From positions 9,619,554-9,683,553 of the forward strand of contig NC_048557.2 in the NCBI RefSeq assembly GCF_902806685.2: a stretch of DNA of 64,000 bases. Direction: 5' to 3'. The position numbers and the translations under genes were made by a program. The stretch comes from Maniola hyperantus (taxonomy: Eukaryota > Arthropoda > Insecta > Lepidoptera > Nymphalidae). Below, in pieces: positions 22,601-34,600 of the stretch. A model generated the notes under the pieces. The model had not been told where the DNA came from. It did no database searches and worked only from the letters and a program-made list of their open reading frames with translations. Within the stretch, counting starts at the first letter, position 1; each line of letters starts with the position of its first letter.

Positions 22601-25600
22601 CCTGGATCCAGCGGCTCCCTGCGACTCGTCTGATGTCGTCTGTCCACCTAGTGGGGGGTCTTCCAACGCTGCGTCTTCCGGTGCGAGGTCGCCATTCCAG
22701 CACCTTGGGACCCCAACGTCTATCGGTTGTACGAACTATGTGCCCTGCCCAATGCCACTGCAGCTTCGCAACCCGTTGAGCTATGTAATTTGTGTAGATA
22801 AATGAATGAATGAAATATGCTTTATTGTACACCAAAAGTTAAAACTTTAAAAAACAAGTATGCGTACAAAATGACTACTCACGCGCCATTTTAACTTTAT
22901 GTTTCAAAGAAATTGTCATATCAAAAGTACGATCTTAGTCCTTATTTTAAAGGTGAATCGGACTTTTGACATGACAGTCGACCCCATACAGTTACAATGG
23001 CGCGTGAAAAGTCATTTTGTACGGACTATAAGTACCAAATTGGCAGCCTTATCGCTAATAATATAAGAACCTTAAGAACTGATTTAAAAATAATCTAAAT
23101 CTAAATATATAAAATGAAAAGGTGACTGACTGACTGACTGACTGACTGACTGACTGATCTATCAACGTACAGCTGAAACTACTGGACGGATCGGGCTGAA
23201 ATTTGGCATGCAGGTAGCTATTGTGACGTAGGCAGTGGCGTGCAGGTCATAGAGGCATAAAAGCACTGCTTACCCTACCATTAGACATGTTCAAACTTAT
23301 ATGAAAGACTTTACAAAAAAAAAACTTACATAATTCATGTTAAATAATATTGTTAGTATAACATTATTTAAAAAATAATACATAAAATAATTATTATTAA
23401 ATAATAATATTAATATTACACACACCTCTTCTTCAAAAACTCGCGCACGCCCGTTCAAAACGATCACGAGCGGTCGCGATTGTGATTGCGCGGTCGACAT
23501 CGGACGAAAAAGCTGAGGACCGAAATGCTTACGGCTTACAAGAAAACGTTTATATGTGTGACACAATTCACCTCGAAATCTGTTAATGTGTGCGTCAAAT
23601 GACCCGTCGTTAACGGGCCCAAATAAGCAGTACTTCTGTCCAATCACAAGAGAGAAATTTGTATCAGACATATTGTTTTGAAAACCGCGCGTGATTTAAA
23701 TTCGTAAGTTTATGTAAACAAATGAGTATTTTATCTATTGCTATAAAAACTATATTTATTATGATTCTCTACTTTTTCAATGTTGTTAATTTATTGATAT
23801 TATTTTATTTTCCATAAATTTAAGTACGTTTTAAATTCTAAGAAATTATAAAGTTTGTTTTTTGATTTTGTATTTTCGCGCCGTCTCCGGCGAAGTGCGC
23901 GCTGCGCGGCGCGCGCTTTCTGTTGTCAGTTTGGCACTCGAGCTGTTTTCAAGAAAGTTTGTTTGTTTTGATCGACAACAAGAATAGTTTTCTTTGTAAA
24001 AAGTGAATATTACTTGCAGGTTATGTGTGTGAGATCTTATTAGTGTACCTAGTGATAACAGAATGATTAAATTGGTATTGTTCGCTAATCAATTTAACAA
24101 GCGTTGGAAATGTTGAGGTTATTATATCTCCGGTTCAGAACTTTTTCGAATCTAGGTAAGTAAGTGATAAATATAATCAATTTAGGGTTTGTTTTATATA
24201 CTATACACGATCGTTACCACAATAATCAAAATATTCTGACGTAGATTTACCGAGTCGATTTAATTAGAATTCCATAAATTAGTGTAGCCTACCTAAACAA
24301 CTAACTACTCCTTATAATTAACAATCTGATTTTCTTTTTTAAAATGAACTATTGTGTTTACTTAAGGACTTGTACCTATATTTACCTATTAATTTAACTA
24401 CCTCATTTTTAGGGTTCCGTACCTTAAAAGAAAAAACGTAACCCTTATAGGATCACTTTGTTGTCTGTTTGTCTGTCAAGAAACCTACAGGGTACTTCCC
24501 GTTGACCTAGAATCATGAAATTTGGTAGGTAGGTGGGTCTTATAGCTGGTATTAGGGGAAAAATCTGAAAAACGTGAATTTGTGGTTACATCACACAAAA
24601 AAAATTAAATTGTGGCCATAAACTAAATAATTAGTATTTTCAATTATCAAAGTAAGATATCTATATCAAGTGGGGTATCATATAAAAGGGGACCTGTGCA
24701 TTCTCAAACAGATTTTTATTAATTTTTATGCATCATAGTTTTTGAATTATCGTGCAAAATGTCGAAAAATTGTGACTGCAGTACGGAACCCTTATTGCGC
24801 GAGCCTGACTCGCACTTGGCCGCTTTTTAGGGTTTATTAATGTCACTCTGCTGTCTTTCTATCCGTCTGTCATGGGTCCCTAGCTCCTAGACGAAATGAG
24901 TTACAATCCTGAAATTTTGGTATTTGGTGTAGAATGTTTAATTTTTTTTTATTTTTTTAATGCCTACCCTAGCTTCAAACCTTGTGACCGCCACTGGACG
25001 TAGGCATACGCTAAGAAAGGATTTTTGAAAATTCAACCCCTAAGGGGGTGAAATAGCGGTTTGAAATTTGTGTAGTCCACGCGGACGAAGTCGCGAGCAT
25101 AAGCTAGTAATATATAAAAAGAAAAGGGGGTTCACCTTGGATGAATGATTACTATCTCTATGGGGCTCACTGACTGATCTATCAACGCACAGCTCAAACT
25201 ACTGGACAGATCGGGCTGAAATTTGGCATGCAGATAGCTTTCATGACGTAGACATCCGTTAAGAAAGATTTCCCTACTCAGAATAAATACCTTTAGAAGT
25301 AAACCTATTGTGACACGCTGTTAGAGCGAGATAGCTAAATGCATTTAAGCTCTTATTAGAACGTGACAAAATGATTGTGTTTTGTCCTTATCACCGTGGC
25401 CACTTTTTTGTCAAGTTACTCTGTACGTTATTAAGTCTGTCTGTTATTAATTATTCTGTTATTAAGTTAATCTATACTCTTAATCTGTTAAGTTAGTGCA
25501 TGTTAGTTTATAAGTAAAGTTTCACCTGTAATTGACGACCATACTGTTTATTGTATATATTTAAATGTGCGGTCTTTTATGTATGGAAGTTGTCGGTGTT

Positions 25601-28600
25601 AAATAAATTAAAAAAAAAAAGTAGTTAAAATAGAGGTTTGAAATTTGTATAGTCCATGCGGCCGAAGTCGTGGGCATAAGCTAGTGTAAATAGAAGGGCT
25701 GATCCAAAAATAATGAAACTCTTTGTTGGCAGGCATTCCAGTTCAACGAGAGGTTCCTGCTGACGCTACACGACCACGCGCACGCGTGCCAGTACGGAAC
25801 CTTTATTGGCAACTGTGAGAAAGACAGGCGGGACCTTAGGTAAAACCTTAATCTAAATGTATAAAAGGAAAAGGTGACTGACTGACTGATCTATCAACGC
25901 ACAGCTCAAACTACTAGACGGATCGGGCTGAAATTTGGCATACACATAGCTATTATGGCGTAGGCATCCTCTAAGAAAGAATTTTTGAAAATTCAACCCT
26001 TAAGGGGGTGAAATAGGGGTTTGAAATTTGTGTAGTCCACGCGGACGAAGTCGCGAGCATAAGCTAGTAATTTTATAATAATGTCATGACAGGTTATCGG
26101 AACGCACGTTTTCGTTGTGGGGCTACATGGCCAGTCATCTCAACGAGTACAAGAACCCTCTCTACAATCCGAAGGCACACCCGGACGTGCTCAAACCAGA
26201 CCTCAGTCCTCAGAGTATCAGGTATGTTAACTTCACAAATCTTTTTTTCATTTTATTCAGATACAAGTTAGCCCTTGACTGCAATCTCACCTTGGTGGTA
26301 AGTGATGATGCAGTCTAAGATGGAAGCGGGCTAACCTAGAAGGGGTATGGCAGGTTTTATTACACCCATGTCCCTTTGGTTTCTACACGGCATCGTACCG
26401 AAACGCTAAATCGCTTGGCGGCACGGCTTTGTCGGGAGGGTAGTAACTAGCCAGGGCCGAAGCTACCCACCAGACTAGGAAAAATTTAAAAAAATTAAAA
26501 ATTAAAAAGAGCAACGCCGAGTTTCTTGCTGGTTCTTCTCGGTAGGAACGGCATTCCGAACCAGTGGTAAATTAAAACTAACTGACTATTCATAAGCACT
26601 TGTAAAAAGTTTACATGAATAAAAAACTTATTCTATTCTATTCATAATAAGTGGAAGTGATAAGGACAAAAATGGTCATTTCGTCACGTTCTAATAAGAG
26701 CTTAAATGCATTTAACTATATCGATCTAACAGTTAGAGTCACAAAAGAGCTACTTCTACAGGTAATTATTCTGAAGGTTAATTTATATTGTACTAGCTGA
26801 AGCCCGCGTGGAAAGAGGTTTTTAAAAATCCCGTGGGAACTCTTTAATTTTCCATGCAAAAAATCACATCAATCCATTGCACCGTTGCGACGTGATTGAA
26901 GGACAAACCAATAAACCAACAAACCAACTAACAAACACACTTTCACATTTATAATAAGGGTACTGACTATACGAATTACGAGAAAGACATCAGAATCGTA
27001 ACCAGTAGGGCGATTTCGTAAAACCTGCATCAATCATTATTACAGTCTCAATTGTTGTGATTTGCTGAATTTGTGCTATTCTTGTTGCAACAATGCATTG
27101 TAGCCTATAGAGAGCGAGCGTCAACCAATCAGAGGTGATTGTGATCGTGACATTGTAGCTGTTATTTTACCGCAATCGCGCAGCCGTGACCCTACCGCGG
27201 TTGTTTGACAGCTACAATGTCATGATCGCAATCGTCTCTGATTGGTTAATGCTCGCTCACTATTGGCCATAATGCATTGTTGCAACAAGAATCGCACAAA
27301 TTCAGCCAATCAGAACACTTGAGATTGTAATAATGATTGATGCAGGTTTTAGACAATCGCCCTACCGCTGTGAGTTGTCAATTTGTTGTCAGATTCTGGC
27401 GGGGGATGTACTGCCGGCACGAGAGCGGCGTCCACCCGAGGGAGTCTCTCGCCGACATCCTGCCGGCTGCCGTGGAACATTCCGGCGCTCTGACGCACCA
27501 TATCGACTATCTCGCTAAGGTAAGCTCTTCTATATATTCTGGCGGGGGATGTACTGCCGGCACGAGAGCGGCGTCCACCCGAGGGAGTCTCTCGCCGACA
27601 TCCTGCCGGCTGCCGTGGAACATTCCGGCGCTCTGACGCACCATATCGACTATCTCGCTAAGGTAAGCTCTTCTATATATTCTGGCGGGGGATGTACTGC
27701 CGGCACGAGAGCGGCGTCCACCCGAGGGAGTCTCTCGCCGACATCCTGCCGGCTGCCGTGGAACATTCCGGCGCTCTGACGCACCATATCGACTATCTCG
27801 CTAAGGTAAGCTCTTCTATATATTCTGGCGGGGGATGTACTGCCGGCACGAGAGCGGCGTCCACCCGAGGGAGTCTCTCGCCGACATCCTGCCGGCTGCC
27901 GTGGAACATTGGCGCGCGACGCGCGTACGTGCGGACGTGTCTCAGTGCGAGTTGATTACAATTTAAAAATATGGGTACTTCATGTAATGGATGCAGTGCT
28001 GTGATTTATGATATATTGTATATGGAGTGTGCACAAGAAAGCTGCAAGAAGATATACCACCTGAAATGCCTGGCTTTATCGGCGAAGCAGTTCGAGGAGT
28101 TCACGGAGGAGTATAAAGCTAATTGGAGATGCCCTGAGTGCATGCGAGCTGTCCCAAAAGGGAACAACTCTGATACACCGGTCCGAGGAAGCTTCATGAA
28201 TAAGACGTTTACTCCGAGCAGCTGCTATGTCACCATGGAGCGTGGTAATCGTATCATCCTCGATGAAACTAGGATTGACACGGAAGATAAGATGCTTGAA
28301 GAGCTGAGGGAGTTCCGTGGGGACATAAAATATCAGCTCGAAGAGCAGAGGAAGGAATATAAACTACTTCTAGATAAATTTACTAAAGTGGAATACGAGT
28401 TGCAAGAGATGAAACAGTTTATGAGGGTAGTTATGGAAAAAGTTAGTACAGTTGATTTATTAAAATCTACAGTTAAATGTTCGTTAGACAGGGAGGAATG
28501 CCTCGAGACTGCTCTCAGTGAACAGAATCAGGGGAATAAGGAACAATCTCGCCCATATAAAGAGCCAGTGTTATCATTTGTGAACGCCGTTAAACAGCAG

Positions 28601-31600
28601 GCGGGTGAGAAAAAACACTGTATGGCCACGAAACAAGTGGGTGAAGTCATTGAAGGACAGAAAACTCAGAGAATCAGTACGGAAAAAATAACCGAAAGGC
28701 CGATGGAAGAGGATGAGAAAAACACAGAAAAAAATGGAACTTGGACATTAGTTAATAGAAGGAAAAGAAAATATCCTAATACCGAAGTAAAGAAGGGTGA
28801 AAGTTCGCAGAGTACGGAAATAAAAGGGATGGAAAAGAAGAAATTCTTACATGTTTGGCGGCTTCACAAGGACACCACTGTAGAAAATTTGGAAAAGTTT
28901 ATTAAAGATAGAGTGAAGGAAGTACAGTTCAATGTAGAAAAAATAAAGCATAAAACAGAGAGAGACTACGCCTCATTCATCATAGGACTGCCAGAGAGTG
29001 AATACAATTATTTGTGTCAACCGGAAATTTGGCCTGTCAACGTAGAATTCTGTGAATGGGTGTGGTTTCGTAGGTCAGCCAACTACCCAAGATCAAATGA
29101 CAAAAATTCCGAATAAATCTGTGGAAGTATATTACCAAAATGTGCGGGGACTGCGAACAAAATTAGATGAGTTTTATGCAGGCGTGGCATCCTCCAACGC
29201 AGATTTATTCGCAGTAACAGAAACAGGGTGTAACGAATCAATACATGACGCGGAAATAATTCCACCGGGATTTACAATTCTTAGATGCGACCGAGCGGAC
29301 GGACGGAAGCAAGGCGGCGCGTTTCTCGTGGCCACACCGCGCTTGGAACTACGTCGAGTTCAAAGTGACGTCAACATTGACGCGCACACATTCGAACTGG
29401 TTGCCGCGACAGTGTATAGGCGCGAGCGTTTCTTGTTTTTACTGTGCGTAGTTTACATACCACCTAGTAGCAGCGAAAGTGAATACATGATATTGTTTAG
29501 GATAATTGAACAATATTGTAGTAACTATTCTGATATTGTAGTATTGGGAGACTTCAATTTGTATTCTTGTCCTTTGAGTATAAATAATTATTTTGAGTAC
29601 TTTCAGACGTATTGTGGGTTCAGTCAGAGCAACGATGTAGGCAACTGTAATAATAGATGCCTGGACTTAGTTCTAAGTACGTTATCGGAGGGGGGCGGGG
29701 TCGGCGTGCGCGCGGCGACCGCGCCGCTTGTGCCGGTGGACACGCATCACCCACCGCTCGAGGTGGCGGTCACACTGCGCTCGTGCCGACTAACCCTTAG
29801 CCGCGACCACGAATCGGAATCACCTGTGATTACCGCGCGTACACCTACGGGTTGGAACTTTTATAAAGCTGACTTCCTTTCATTATATTCAGCGATTGCA
29901 ACCACGGACTGGACTCCGATGTATGAGTTAGACTTGGATAATAGTTTGAGTTATTTTTATCATACTATTAATTCTATTATCGATGACTGCGTTCCAAAAA
30001 AAAAGCGAAGTCCGGCTACCCCGAGGTACGTTTATCCCGAGTGGTACACGGTTGAAATAATTCGCAACATAAAATTAAAAGCTGACCTTCACCGACGATA
30101 TAAGGCGAGCAAATCGTCCAACGATTACGAAGCGTTCGCTCAGTGTAGGGCAAATGTAAAACGCATGATAGCTCGTGCGCAAGAAGACTATGAGCAGCGG
30201 GCTCAAAATGAGCTCTCTAGGGACCCATTGTCGTTCTGGAATTACACTAAGTCGAAAAGAGGTTCTAGAGGTCCGCAAAAAATTTTAAAAGATGGGGTCT
30301 TGTTAAGTGCTGAGCAATGCGCTTTCGAGTTTGCGAACTATTTTCAGTCAGTCTATAGGACAGAGCGAGCCGATCTGAATGTGAGCGCGGCGATAGCGGC
30401 AGCGGGGGGAGAGAATGGAGCGGCGCGTGTCCACCTGGACCGTCTGTCTATTGATGAAGTGAGACAGGCGCTTAAACAACTTAAGCCCAAGAAGTCTGCG
30501 GGGCCGGATGGTATACCTCCTTACATTCTTAGAGATTGCCGGTCAGTGCTAGCGGAACCGTTACTGTATATATATAACCAGTGTCTGAATGCAGCCGTGT
30601 TTCCCGACACTTGGAAGATAACTCGGGTTGTTCCAGTACCGAAAGGAGGATCTGGGACACAGTTGGACGGATACAGGCCAGTCGCCGTGTTGTCGACTCC
30701 TGCAAAAGTTTTGGAGTCGGCTATTCACAAGAGCATATACAAGCAGGTAAGCGCGCAGCTCTCGGACGCTCAGCATGGGTTCCGCCCGGCAAGAAGCACG
30801 ACTAGCAATCTCCTTAGCTACATGTCCAGTGTTGTGCCAGCGGTTGACAGGGGGAGCCAGACTGATGCTGCTTACTTCGATTTTCGAAAAGCCTTCGATC
30901 TAGTCGATAATGATGTCTTGCTTAAAAAGTTAGCAGGCGTCGAGTTCACCCCACATTTATTATATTTTTTTGCCAGTTACATGAGGGACAGGCAACAATA
31001 TGTCGAATACAGAGGGCATAAGTCCCAACCGTATTGCACAAGATCCGGGGTAAGTCAGGGCAGCAACTTGGGACCTTTGCAGTTTATCATAATGATAAAT
31101 GATCTGCCGAGAGTAGTCAGGGAAGCAAAATGCTTGCTATTTGCGGACGACCTCAAGCTCTCTGTAGGAGTGACTGAAAAGGCTGACTGTGCAAGGCTGC
31201 AGAGGGATATCGACAGAGTGGTAAGATGGAGCGAGGATAACCTCTTGCAGTTCAATATCTCAAAGTGTGCAGTCATCAGTTTTTCTCGTTCACATGCTCC
31301 AATCCTAAATCAATATAAAATCAACGGGATGCCAATGTCGAGGGTTGTAGAGGTAAGGGACTTGGGGGTTAGTCTGAACACTGAGCTAACGTTTCGTTCT
31401 CATATAATTAAATGTTGTAAAAAAGCATATCGAAATTTAGGCTTTATACTTCGCACGGTTCGCGGTTTTAGTAATATGAAGGCTGTCGTTGCCTTATACA
31501 ATGCGCTTGTAAGAAGCCAATTAGAAGGTAATGCAGTCATCTGGGCTCCTCATGAAACCAAATATTGTATGATGTTGGAGAGGGTACAGAACAAGTTTGT

Positions 31601-34600
31601 CAGGTACTTGTATATGAGGCTGTATGGGGTATATCCATATTATCCTCTAATGTACCCAACATTGTTTGTTCTAGGGATGGTAGGATATAACGAGCTGAGG
31701 GTAAGGAGGGAACTTGCGCTCGTTACATATATCTTCAAGATATTGAGAGGGAAGGTTTGCGATGCAGACATATTGGCGCAGGTTAGTCTGTGTGCCCCGG
31801 AGAGGTACGTGGAGCGGAGACGCCGGCCGCCGCTGCTGGCCGTGCCGTACGGGCGTACCAACTTGCTCAGGCAGGCGCCGCTGACGCGCGCACTCCGCAC
31901 CCTTAACTTAATAGCCGAAATAATAGATATTTTTTGTTGCTCTCTGACTGAGCTCACAAGGATAGCAATGTGGATTATAAGTTATTCATAAGATAGCAGA
32001 TTAAGTAGTAGATTAATAATTTTATTATCGTTGTAAATAATTTATTTTTTAATTTTAAGTATAATTGTTAATAGGTATAAGATAGATTAGAGTGCACTGT
32101 CGCATTAGGACTACCCTGTAAGGACAGTGCACATTATGGTATAAACAAAAAAAATAAAAAAAATAAAAAAAAAATAAACATTCCGGCGCCCTGACTCACC
32201 ATATCGACTATCTCGCTAAGGTAAGCTCTTCTATATATTCTGGCGGGGGATGTACTGCCGGCACGAGAGCGGCGTCCACCCGAGGGAGTCTCTCGCCGAC
32301 ATCCTGCCGGCTGCCGTGGAACATTCCGGCGCTCTGACGCACCATATCGACTATCTCGCTAAGGTAAGCTCTTCTATATATTCTGGCGGGGGATGTACTG
32401 CCGGCACGAGAGCGGCGTCCACCCGAGGGAGTCTCTCGCCGACATCCTGCCGGCTGCCGTGGAACATTCCGGCGCTCTGACGCACCATATCGACTATCTC
32501 GCTAAGGTAAGCTCTTCTATATATTCTGGCGGGGGATGTACTGCCGGCACGAGAGCGGCGTCCACCCGAGGGAGTCTCTCGCCGACATCCTGCCGGCTGC
32601 CGTGGAACATTCCGGCGCCCTGACTCACCATATCGACTATCTCGCTAAGGTAAGCTCTTCTATATATTCTGGCGGGGGATGTACTGCCGGCACGAGAGCG
32701 GCGTCCACCCGAGGGAGTCTCTCGCCGACATCCTGCCGGCTGCCGTGGAACATTCCGGCGCTCTGACGCACCATATCGACTATCTCGCTAAGGTAAGCTC
32801 TTCTATATATTCTGGCGGGGGATGTACTGCCGGCACGAGAGCGGCGTCCACCCGAGGGAGTCTCTCGCCGACATCCTGCCGGCTGCCGTGGAACATTCCG
32901 GCGCTCTGACTCACCATATCGACTATCTCGCTAAGGTAAGCTCTTCTATACATAGTATAAAACAAAGTCGCATGCCACTGCCTATGCCTATGTAGCACAG
33001 ATATGTCCAGATATGCAACTAGCGTGGCCCCCTCAGTCCCTCTCGCTCTAGCAGAGGTACTTACTTGTGAAATGTTATTCCGTCTAATTATTTACGTTCG
33101 CTTCGGCTATTGTAGCTTAGTATACTGCAACCCACCATTGCACAATAACTTGAAAAACAACAAAACGAATCAATTATTTATTTACAACTGGACTGAAGAC
33201 CTTAAGAAGATAGCGGGAAGTGGGTGGATGAGGAAGGCGGAGGATCGTGTGTGGTGGCGTGCTCTTGGGAAGGCCTATGTCCAGCAGTGGACGCAAATAG
33301 GCTGATTGATTGATGATTGATTTATTTACAATACTTGAGTCAACATAACCTCACTTCACGTTGTTTGCCAAAATCTCACGTACAAATACATTTTGGCAAA
33401 CAAAAAAAAGTGGCCACGGTGATAAGGACAAAACACGGACAAATTTTGTCACGTTCTAATAAGAGTTTAAATGCATTTAGCTATCTCGCTCTAACAGTAA
33501 GTGTCACAATAGGGCTACTTCTAATAGTTCTTGTTCTGAGCTATGTAGGTATAAGTCCTGCAAATTGCTAATGCGCGTGGCCGCACTTTGATTGACGTCA
33601 GCCATTACGTCAGCACTAGACTGAAGTTTTGAGCTGATGGTTTATTTTATTTCGGCTGACGTCAAAATTACGTCATTTCGATGTAAATGAGACATGGTTC
33701 CAGCGCAATAGCATTTTGCGGGACACGCTTAGATTTTAAGATACTTTTCTTATCGTTATCTTTTTATTATATTGCAAACCCCTATTTCACCACCTTAGGG
33801 GTTGAATTTTCAAAAATGCTTTTTTAGCGGACGCCTACGTCATAATAGCTATCTGCATGCCAAATTTCACCCCAATCCGTCTAGTAGTTTCAGCTGTTTG
33901 ATAGATCAGTTAGCCAGTCACCTTTTCCTTTTATATACCTATTTAAATTATTTGCAGGAATAAATCGATTGTTGTTTTTTCCAGAGGATATCAACTTTCA
34001 AAAGTCTTTTGTCCGGACGCAAGGCGGACAAAAGCCTGGAGTCCACAGTAGTCAACTACCAGAACGGAAGTGAAGACGCTGTGGACATAGACACCAAAGT
34101 TCAGGCTCTACAGATTGATAATAAGTAGGTATACAATGATTGTTTGCAAAAATCTGTTCACTATAGGAGAATCTACAGAGACCTCAAGAGTACGCATGTA
34201 CAAGGCCGGTAACGTCCATACTAATATTTGTTAGCTCACGGTTCTGTATTTGCGTTTTTACTTTAAGATTCACACTTATTACCGTTAAACCAATAAAACT
34301 ACGATAACCTTTAAAAACAGTGTGTTATATTTTCTGAAAATCACGTTGTACAAGTCACTGACAGTGTCACATAGACTAATGTCAATCGCTGCGAGTTAAT
34401 ATCCTAGATTTCATGGACAGCGACATCTATGAACAACATATCTAAACATTCCGCCCACCAAGGACTTGTCCTTCAATATAACGTTAAACAAAAAGTAAAA
34501 CTTAACCAAAAAAGAGTGAGCAGAATAGTAATTGTTACAATCTCAAACAAAGTTAAACTGAATCTAAATAAACTTTTAAACAATAATATCAATATTGATA

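Larger units (their letters stand above)
23105..25110 (+). repeat. LINE/SINE tail split by a hAT insertion
   Basis: 23105-23232 and 25005-25110 form one continuous tail repeat once the hAT element and one GACGTAGG copy are removed. It begins with a (GACT)n tract. Confidence 0.75.
27911..32176 (+). mobile_element. full-length non-LTR retrotransposon (Jockey/CR1 group)
   Basis: 4266 bp, flanked by the duplication AACATT (27905-27910 and 32177-32182), with a 60-base 5' UTR, two overlapping open ORFs and an A-rich (AAAAAAT)n tail. It lies within unit 4 of the exon array, in the same orientation as MTMR6. Both ORFs are uninterrupted. The clade (CR1, L2, Daphne or similar) cannot be fixed by eye. 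Confidence 0.93.
27393..32951 (+). repeat. nine-copy tandem array of MTMR6 exon 12, split by a LINE
   Basis: The unit is 143 bp: the 127-bp exon plus 16 bases of intron (GTAAGCTCTTCTATAT). Units start at 27393, 27536, 27679, 27822 (cut at 27910, resuming 32183-32236), 32237, 32380, 32523, 32666 and 32809. Every complete unit keeps the donor; only the first has an acceptor. Copies are almost identical, differing at two sites (GCGCTCTGACGCACC, GCGCCCTGACTCACC, GCGCTCTGACTCACC). Since 143 is not a multiple of three, read-through hits a TGA in the second copy. Confidence 0.95.

Noticed and set aside
23297..23671. 124-codon minus-strand frame inside the non-autonomous hAT
   Set aside because: No hAT domain or other recognisable motif and it ends in low-complexity AT sequence.
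27410..32909. Repeated 76-codon open frames starting MYCRHESG
   Set aside because: These are exon 12 copies read through the donor into a shifted frame; only the exon part is genuine MTMR6 coding sequence.
27393..32951. CRISPR-like or satellite array
   Set aside because: Unit is a host exon plus intron start; there are no variable spacers and the genome is eukaryotic.
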